A DNA stretch of 64,000 nt from Aselliscus stoliczkanus (taxonomy: Eukaryota > Chordata > Mammalia > Chiroptera > Hipposideridae): the NCBI GenBank assembly GCA_033961575.1, contig CM066728.1:105724852-105788851 (forward strand), in the 5' to 3' direction. The stretch's first letter is position 1, and the number at the start of each line of letters is the position of its first letter. The translations under genes and the position numbers were made by a program. Positions 57,690-64,000 of the stretch are shown here, in pieces. Below the pieces are notes generated by a model. That model saw only the letters and a program-made list of their open reading frames with translations. It was not told the origin of the DNA and ran no database searches.

Positions 57690-58325
57690 AAAAATGTGTT
57701 TCTTTTCAGAAGTAATACATGCTTATTAACCGTCTGAAAATACAGAAATGATAAAAAGAAGCTAAAGTTTATGCATGAAGTCAAGCTCCAGAAATAACCA
57801 TTTTTAGCAGAAATGCTAACTCATACACATTTTTTAATTTAGAAGATTTCTCATATTCTGTTTTGTTACTTACTAACATGTATGGAGGCTTTTAATTGGT
57901 ATTCATTTTTAGTGTCTGTTTTTCATACCTTTATGTAACATCATTTACTTAAATGACTTGCTATTTTTGGAGATTGATGGCATTTTCATTTTTGTCGGTA
58001 TATATGATGCTGTGATTAAAGCTAAATAATTTTCATGAGATTATTTTCTGTAGATTAAGTCCTAGAACTTGATGTTTTCAAGGCTGTTGACATGTTGTCA
58101 AATTGTCCTCCAGAAAGAATATACATATAATTTATATTTCTTTCAGCAACGCAGGAGTGTGCCAGTTTCCCCATGATTTCAACAACACTGGGTATTATAA
58201 TTACAAAAAAACAAAACAAAACAACAAATTTTAATTAGTAGAGGGAACATTGTGTTTTCCTGTGATTTAATTTGCTTCTCTTTGAATAGGACTGAGGTTA
58301 AATATTACATAAGTTTATGATGCAC
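57690..58325 (-). mobile_element. Old L1 (L1ME/L1M-type) fragment, antisense
   Basis: 'cagaagtaatacatgcttat', 'gttgtcaaattgtcctccag', 'ggagtgtgccagtttcccca' and 'caacactgggtattataatt' are the antisense L1 3' UTR in order. Old and truncated. Confidence 0.82.
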
Positions 58326-60816
58326 TCCTAATTCTTTTGTGAGTTGTCTTCTGCACATTTCTCAACTTCTTTTTTTGCCGTGTTACTGATTTGTATTATT
58401 TGTCTATAGTAATTGCATTAGCCTTTACCATGTTTTATCAGTTTATGCCTTATTTTATTAAATTCTTCTTTTTAAGGCATAATTATAAGGCTTGTAGTTA
58501 GATGTATACCCTTTTCCTAGGGGATGCTTCTTTAAGGGAGCATTCCATTGCTCCCTGATTTTGTGTGTCTCAGAGGCAAACTCAACAATGGAGCAAGCGA
58601 TGGAGGGAATAGCTTCATAGTTGTACCCCAACGTGACTGAGTTCATGGCTCACCTTTTCCATTTCCGTTTGGCAAGTGGATAAGTTACTACTGGGTGTCC
58701 TTGTTGATAGAGAGGAAGCAATAATTCCCGTGTCTTCAGGTTGGTGTGAGGGCAAATGAAGGGACAATGTACCTACAATACAAGGAAGAGAATCTAGTCT
58801 GTTAGTGACCCTCAAACGTCTTAGCTGCTTGTGCTGTTAAATAATAAAGATGGCTACCCTCTTCTCTAAGTCTGGCCTTTGCTTGCCCCACTTAGTGCAT
58901 AATTACTCACCTGCACAGGCACAGGACCTCTGTGTGAAAGGCCAGGTGTTTGCAGCAGTCCGGGGCTCACAGGTAGAAGCTCCTTTTGTCCTCTGTTGTC
59001 CCTTTGCTCTGCGGCCTCCAGTAACCGTACCTTACCTTGTCTGCGTGTTTCAGGTTCACTGGAGAGATTAAATTGGGACGCTGTTCTTAGGCAAGTATAT
59101 GATTTACTATATCATATACACATGCACATATATGTATTATGATATATGTATTATGTATAATGATATGATATATGTATTATGTATAATGTACGTAGTCACA
59201 GAAGAGTATGCTTCTCTCCACACCCACCCGTGTTGGTAATCGCCCCTTTTCATCATTGATTGTAAAATCCTAGGACAAGAATTGGCACATAGTAAACAGT
59301 CATTGCGAGCTACATGTGCACTTCTGTTTTCATTGTCAAAAACGATTCAGGAAGTAAGATTTGTTCGTTTGCTTTTGGTTTATTTGGGGTTCTGGGCTCT
59401 GTGGTGCTGTGGAGGGAACATGAGGTTAGGATCCTGAGTTCTGGGATCGAAATCATGCCTGGTACTGGTTTGCTCTCTTGACCTTGCATCTGTATCTGTT
59501 TTGTCTTTTGTTCATTGGGATCACAATTCACATTTTTTTCTATGAATGTGATATGATAATTCATATCAAAATACTTTGAGAGGCATAATCATAACAAGCG
59601 TTTAAGTATAAAATGTATTCCCTGGAACTTTTGATGTGCTCTAAAAAATAGGGCTTTTTTTTTTTTTGAGTTAGAATCATAGATTTTCTTGTCTATAAAA
59701 TTAAATCTCTGGCCTCCAATACTAATGTGGTTGTAAAATGCCCAGTGGTTATAAAGAGAAGCCATTGGGTATCGCCTAAAGGAAGAATTCTCCTTTATCC
59801 ATCTGTGGAAGGAATTCCTGTTATTTCTTTATACCATGTCAAAGATTATGTCATACCAAATTCACTCAGAAAACGTCCCTCTGTTTTTTTTGTTTGTTTG
59901 TTTGTTTTTGTTGTTTCTGCACAGATATGTGGTGCTTAAAAGGGGACTAGAATGAAGTCGTTATTCCTCAGAGATTTAAGTCTGTACAAATGTCCCCAGA
60001 ATATTATCTTCTCTCCTGGTGGGCTGTGGAGTCTGGCGCCTGGAAAGCTTTATCAGAACGGTTTTAGAAGTGTGAACCGTCACTGGCTTCCATTTTTTGA
60101 GCATGTTTCCTTAAATACCTTGAATGGAATTTCAGAGACATCTTATCACTCTAACTGTAGCCTGCTAATAGGAATAAATCATGTGTAAGACGTGGAAAAA
60201 AACAAACAACCTTTAATTTCTTCCCTATTGTCAAAACTTTTGAAGGACACACAGAAGGGAAGTTAATATCCCTCATTGAGTGTGTTTCTTAGAGAGGAGC
60301 AAAGTTTTAGGCACTCAAGAGGAGATGCTAATCATGGTTTTACTCTTGACTTGTAGCAGTTTCAGATCCTTTTCTTGTATAAATCTAAAGTCTTCCTTCT
60401 GCAGCTGAGGGCAAGCCACATGATAAATTGTAGAGTGCACCCATTTCCTGCTTTTGCAGTTGGGTAGATCCATGGGGCGCTCTTAGCTTGTGCATATGGA
60501 GCCAAGAAAGAGGCAGAGTATGAGAAGATGGGGCAAGAAAGTGACTGGGAGAAACTGGCACTTGCTTGGGTGATGGGTGACACCCCTTCTCCTGCAAAAA
60601 CAGACCGTAGGCACAGAAGCCTGAGTATGATCTGGCGAGTTCTGATAGAGGGGGTGGGAGTTTGCTTACCACTTGGTAAAGGAGGTGCCAAAATCGTAAG
60701 TGACAAGGAGCAGGTGGCTTGAACTTGTTTTGGCAACAGGACTTTTTTAATGGGCTGATCCATGATTGTTCATTGATCAATCCACTCAATCAATACACTG
60801 AGCTGAATATAAGTTC
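58326..60816. other. AT-rich DNA, no recognised gene; small AT tandem repeat
   Basis: At 59139-59188 a phrase 'gatatatgtattatgtataa' occurs twice in tandem. A possible L2 scrap ('ggcacatagtaaacagtcat') lies near 59285. The 134-codon minus frames at 60362-60789 overlap each other in two phases and show no domain. Confidence 0.45.
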
Positions 60817-61440
60817 TGAAGAAGCAGTGCGTTGCGACCCGCACGACAAAGAGTAATGAGACTCCGGAAGGGGTGGCAAAGGTTGGAAAAAATGCAAAGA
60901 GCCAGTGATTTAGGTGCAAGCTGGGGCCAAGGGACCAACAGTCTCACAAGGACCGAAGGCCCCGGATTGGGCCGAGCCAGAGCTTTTATTAAGAAATGTC
61001 GAAGGAAGAAAAATTTATTCTCTCCCAGGTCTGTGACAGGTGCGTGCCTGCTAGCTATCTCCCTGCGACTCCCGTTTGCATTCTAACACATACTGTGCCT
61101 TCATGCACCCACAGAGGATGGCTCCAAGGTAAAGAAACCATCCGATAGGGGAGACAGCCTGATATCATTCCACCAGGCCTCAGTGTTCTGGGACTCTCCC
61201 TTAAGGAAGTTTTACCGATATCATTCCACCGGGTCCTGGTTTTCTGAGACACTTCCTTTTGTGATTTTTGGCATGGGGCAAGCATGGGGGCGGGGGGGGG
61301 GGGGAGGGAGGGGAGCGGAGGGGAGCAAGCAGGTCGACAGTTGCCAGGCAACAGCAGTACATTGTAAACAGTAGCAAACCACGTGCTACTCCATGGCCAG
61401 ATAATCCTGTTCCCCTCTCAGTGGTTTAGCCATTTCCCCA
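60817..61440 (-). mobile_element. Probable ERV LTR, antisense (limits approximate)
   Basis: Read on the minus strand, the block has a polyadenylation signal in 'cttaataaaagctctggct' (complement at about 60978-60996), then a GC-rich R/U5-like tail that ends near 60817. Upstream of that lies a U3-like part with two direct copies of a phrase beginning 'gatatcattccacc' (61160 and 61217), as retroviral enhancers often have. A G run of about 13 bp with further G-rich text lies near 61292-61325. No family name is assigned and no target duplication was confirmed. Confidence 0.5.
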
Positions 61441-61599
61441 GTTGAAGGATGCACACTTCTATCCTTCTCAATCTAGGATTAAACTCAGGTGGCCATGCAG
61501 CCTTCTTTCCCATCACAACTCTGAAATTCTGCCGTTCTCCTATGCATCAGCTCTATTACAATGCATTAATTTGTACTTTCTAATTGTTTTGTTTAATCA
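61441..61599. other. Short spacer, nothing recognised
   Basis: No gene or named repeat is seen. Confidence 0.45.
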
Positions 61600-61893
61600 A
61601 CAATATTGTATAGTTTATATAGGATGTCAGATGGGTATTGGACTTATCGGGTGGTCATTTCATTCATATATATATATATAGAGAGAGATATCTAGATATA
61701 GATCTATATATATAGTCACGGGATATAAAATACAGCATAGGAGATATAGTCAATGGTATAGTAACAGCTATATATGGTGTCAGGGGTAGTAGATGGGGGG
61801 TTATCACTTTGTGAGGGGTGTGAATGTCTAATCATTATGTTGTTTTGTACACCAGAAACTAATATAAAAAAAATAAAATTTAATTTAAAAAAT
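61600..61893 (+). mobile_element. L1 3' UTR, sense, with TA/GA expansion
   Basis: 'gatataaaatacagcatagg', 'agatatagtcaatggtatag', 'gtctaatcattatgttgttt' and 'acaccagaaactaatataaa' plus an A-rich tail are the usual 3' end of L1 in laurasiatherians, including bats. A partial earlier version of the phrase lies at 61620-61665, separated by a (TA)n(GA)n stretch. It is the youngest-looking L1 piece in the window. Confidence 0.75.
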
Positions 61894-62640
61894 GCATTCA
61901 TTGCTGCCAGGCCTCAAGCTTTTTCAGTACTAAACCTAAATAATTTACCCAGTATAATAATATGAGTGTATGTGGCTTCTTCTTGGTGGCCTGACACATT
62001 ATGCATTTAACAGTAGTGCAGTTATACCTACTGGATGGCAGGTGACACACAGCTGTGTGTGGGGCAGCAGGGTGACAGCCTGATAAAGTGCTGTCTGGAG
62101 TTGAACAGGGTGTGGGAGGAAATATAAGCGAACTTATGCCTTTGAGTTTCATAGCATATTGTTGCAAATGCTTTCCCATGCTTTATGTTTTCAAAGAGAG
62201 GGTTGGAATTTTGAAATTGAAAAATAACAGATTTTTGAACCTATAGTAGCTTTTGTCATGTTCAGTTATTCTCTGAAGCTCCTTAGGTGATAACTTGTCC
62301 AGGTTTAAATAAACACACTGTTCCTTGCAGTTTATTCATTGTTCTAGCTAAGTGACACGTGGCAGGTCCCGGATTTGGTGACTAGGTGAGTTTATTAGTT
62401 CTGACCCGAAGAAGACGCTCTTGAACTCAGCTATTTTTACAGTTTCTGTCAGTGTCCTTTATGCTGACACAGCTGTGTTTGGTGCCTGTCGTCTTTCCTT
62501 CTTCTTACCTTTTAGGGCAAATTGCTTTGTGGACTATGTGAAACAATTCTATTTCATGTTTGTACCTTACCAGTTTTCAATATGCATGTCCATGTTTTAT
62601 GTTAAATCAGTGTCTATATGCTATAGGTGCAATTTAATTT
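61894..62640. other. AT-rich DNA, no recognised feature
   Basis: A 91-codon plus frame (62421-62696) has no recognisable domain. Confidence 0.45.
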
Positions 62641-63305
62641 GTCTGCCAAACAGTTTTTGTATCAGTAGAGCATTGGTAATATATGGTTACTGCTGATGTG
62701 TCTTGGAAGATAGCCATCGCTGGTCATTTGGCAACAGGCATGGCTGCTCCTGTATCCATTACATGGAGGGCAGTCGGGGCAGTCGGGGCAGGTGCATTAC
62801 CGCTGCACATGCATGTGGTACCCAGCACTTTGCAGAGATTTTCTTGGCATGTGGAAAAGTTTTCTATGATCATATCAAGAAGCTAAGCCACCCATGCATA
62901 ATAAGCTCGAAAATAAAGGTGCAGTGTGAGGTTTCTGGTGTTGTGATGTGCAGACATCTGATGTTATAGAGAATATCATTATGTCAGAAGGAACCGTGAC
63001 ACAGTCTGTGGATCAGCAGGAGAAGATGATAGAACATTGTGACAAGCAGGTCTACAGGCTACTCCGTAGCACTGAGTACCGCGCTGAGTGGCACGAATGC
63101 TACCGAATGAGACGATAGAACATTGTGACAAGCAGGTCTACAGGCTACTCCGTAGCACTGTGTACCGCGCTGAGTGGCACGAATGCTACCGAAATCCAAA
63201 TGGGAGAGCACTCCATGTTCTTCTCCTTAGTCACAGAAATTAGGGAAAACATGTCCCAAGGCTGGTCTGTTGTAAAGCTGCAATCTGACTTTGATTTCAC
63301 TAAAT
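62640..63305 (+). pseudogene. Coding-like but broken segment, identity unknown
   Basis: In-frame text from about 62930, with an ATG at 62981, runs 45 codons to a stop at 63116-63118, and its composition looks protein-like (polar, balanced). An upstream frame (62703-62969) and a downstream frame ending at 63307 also look coding-like but lie in other phases. The pattern suggests one old open frame broken by indels. The 86-bp tandem duplication inside it (86 is not a multiple of 3) is one break. No domain or family is recognised, and exon, retrocopy and DNA-transposon origins all remain possible. Confidence 0.4.
63028..63196 (+). repeat. 86-bp tandem duplication
   Basis: Copy 1 is 63028-63113 and copy 2 starts at 63114 with the same 'gatagaacattgtgacaagc' opening. 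Over the roughly 80 aligned bases I see one difference (actgag against actgtg). The near identity implies a recent event, or an assembly error. Confidence 0.93.
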
Positions 63306-63324
63306 GAAAACTCTGTAAAAGACT

Positions 63325-63731
63325 GTCTTCATCAGCTTGGGCTGCCATGCCAAATACCGGAGACTGGGTGGCTTTACCAACATGCACTTACTTCTCACAG
63401 TTCTTGGGGCTGGGAAGCCTAAGATCAAGGTGTCTGCTGATTCAGTTCCTGGTGAGGGCTCCTTTCTTGTCCTGCAGACGGCAGCCCTTCTGCTGTGTCC
63501 TCACATGCTTTTCCTTGGTACATGCATCTCTCTCGTTTCCTCTTATAAGAGCACAGATCCCCTCAGGAAAGCCTTATCTCCTGACATAATCTAACCCTAA
63601 TCGCCTGACATAATCTAACCCTAATCTCCTCCACTGGGCCCCACTCCACATACTCTAACTGTAGGGGTTGCAGCTGCAACTTAGGCATTTTTTGTAAGGA
63701 GGAGGGGAACAGAAACATTCCATCCATAACA
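63325..63731 (-). mobile_element. MLT1-type LTR, antisense
   Basis: 'cttcatcagcttgggctgcc', 'ctcacagttcttggggctgg', 'aagatcaaggtgtctgctga' and 'tcttataagagcacagatcc' follow the antisense MLT1 order. A 24-bp unit 'ctgacataatctaaccctaa' (plus 'tcgc') is tandemly repeated at 63580-63627. Confidence 0.85.
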
Positions 63732-63855
63732 GACACCACCGCATAAAACCAGCAAGGTCCCGATGCCGAGGAAGGTGGCAAGTTTGGGGTCTTTGATATT
63801 AGTCCCTAAATGCATGAGAATTACTGATCAATAAGGTGGGTCATTCTTTAAAGTA

Positions 63856-64000
63856 CAGTAAAACCTTGGATTGTGAGTGATCCACAAGGTAAGCAAGCAT
63901 TTTATTAGGTTGGTGCAAAAGTAATAGCAAACCACTGTTACTTTTGCACCAACCTAATAATACATTTTAACTTGGTAAATGAATATCTTGCAATACGAGT
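63856..64000 (+). mobile_element. Tigger/pogo-type DNA transposon end, cut by the window edge
   Basis: Begins 'cagtaaaaccttggattgtg' after a TA (63854-63855), the typical start of a Tigger-family terminal repeat. It continues past the mini-mariner with 'acattttaacttggtaaatg' and 'tcttgcaatacgagt'. The rest is outside the window. Confidence 0.72.
63905..63957. mobile_element. 53-bp palindromic mini-mariner (MADE1-like)
   Basis: Flanked by TA at 63903-63904 and 63958-63959. The left arm 'ttaggttggtgcaaaagtaa' is a perfect 20-base complement of the right arm, leaving a 13-base loop. The arms match the terminal repeat type of Hsmar1/MADE1 mariners. It is inserted inside the Tigger-like end. Length 53 bp against about 80 bp for primate MADE1. 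Confidence 0.9.

Noticed and set aside
60362..60789. Two overlapping 133-134-codon minus-strand frames
   Set aside because: They overlap in different phases, so at most one could be real. Neither shows a domain or a coding-like pattern beyond chance.
1..64000. CRISPR array, operon, bacterial or phage genes
   Set aside because: No regularly spaced direct repeats with unique spacers, no dense gene layout and no ribosome-binding sites. The repeats are typical of mammals.
1..64000. Primate origin, suggested by the MADE1-like element
   Set aside because: No Alu elements are present, and the SINE family with the 'ccccaataaaatcttt' end is not primate. Hsmar1-type mariners are not confined to primates.

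Overview
This window is mammalian nuclear DNA from an AT-rich, gene-poor region. It contains no complete protein-coding gene that I can recognise. The best clues to the species are its SINEs. A tRNA-derived family with pol III A and B boxes occurs in short (about 110-125 bp) and long (about 440-460 bp) forms. The long form ends in a pyrimidine-rich segment and 'ccccaataaaatctttaaa', much like the SINEs of rhinolophoid (yinpterochiropteran) bats. A laurasiatherian-type L1 3' end near 61.6-61.9 kb and young-looking mariner-type elements fit the same reading. I infer a bat; the genus cannot be read from the sequence.

Layout. 1-21 kb: AT-rich intergenic DNA with old LINE and MaLR LTR fragments, four of the SINEs, microsatellites, and a small GC-richer island at 7.2-7.6 kb. 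21.9-26.0 kb: a heavily decayed class I (gammaretrovirus-like) endogenous retrovirus with reverse transcriptase, RNase H, integrase and transmembrane-envelope remnants, a purine tract and a probable 3' LTR. The surface-envelope region is missing and part of the integrase appears twice. 26-48 kb: several MaLR (MLT1-like) LTRs, mostly antisense, old L1 blocks, MIR/L2 relics, a MITE, and a foldback mariner at 34.9-35.5 kb. 48.8-50.6 kb: the only gene-like feature, a CpG island preceded by a purine-rich tract. It holds a likely plus-strand first exon ending in a strong splice donor at 49931/49932, a (CTG)6 run and a G-quadruplex-prone run just inside the putative intron. The long reading frames on both strands here are products of GC-richness. 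50.6-64 kb: probably intron or flank of that gene, with two more MITE copies, an antisense L1, a probable antisense ERV LTR, an L1 3' end, a coding-like but broken segment with an 86-bp tandem duplication, another MLT1-like LTR, and a 53-bp palindromic mini-mariner inside a Tigger-like element at the window edge.

I found no new multi-gene system. The observations most worth checking are the foldback mariner, the MITE family abutting (TA)n tracts, the hairpin mini-mariner, the duplicated integrase in the ERV, the short and long SINE forms, the tandemly duplicated coding-like segment, and the identity of the CpG-island gene.
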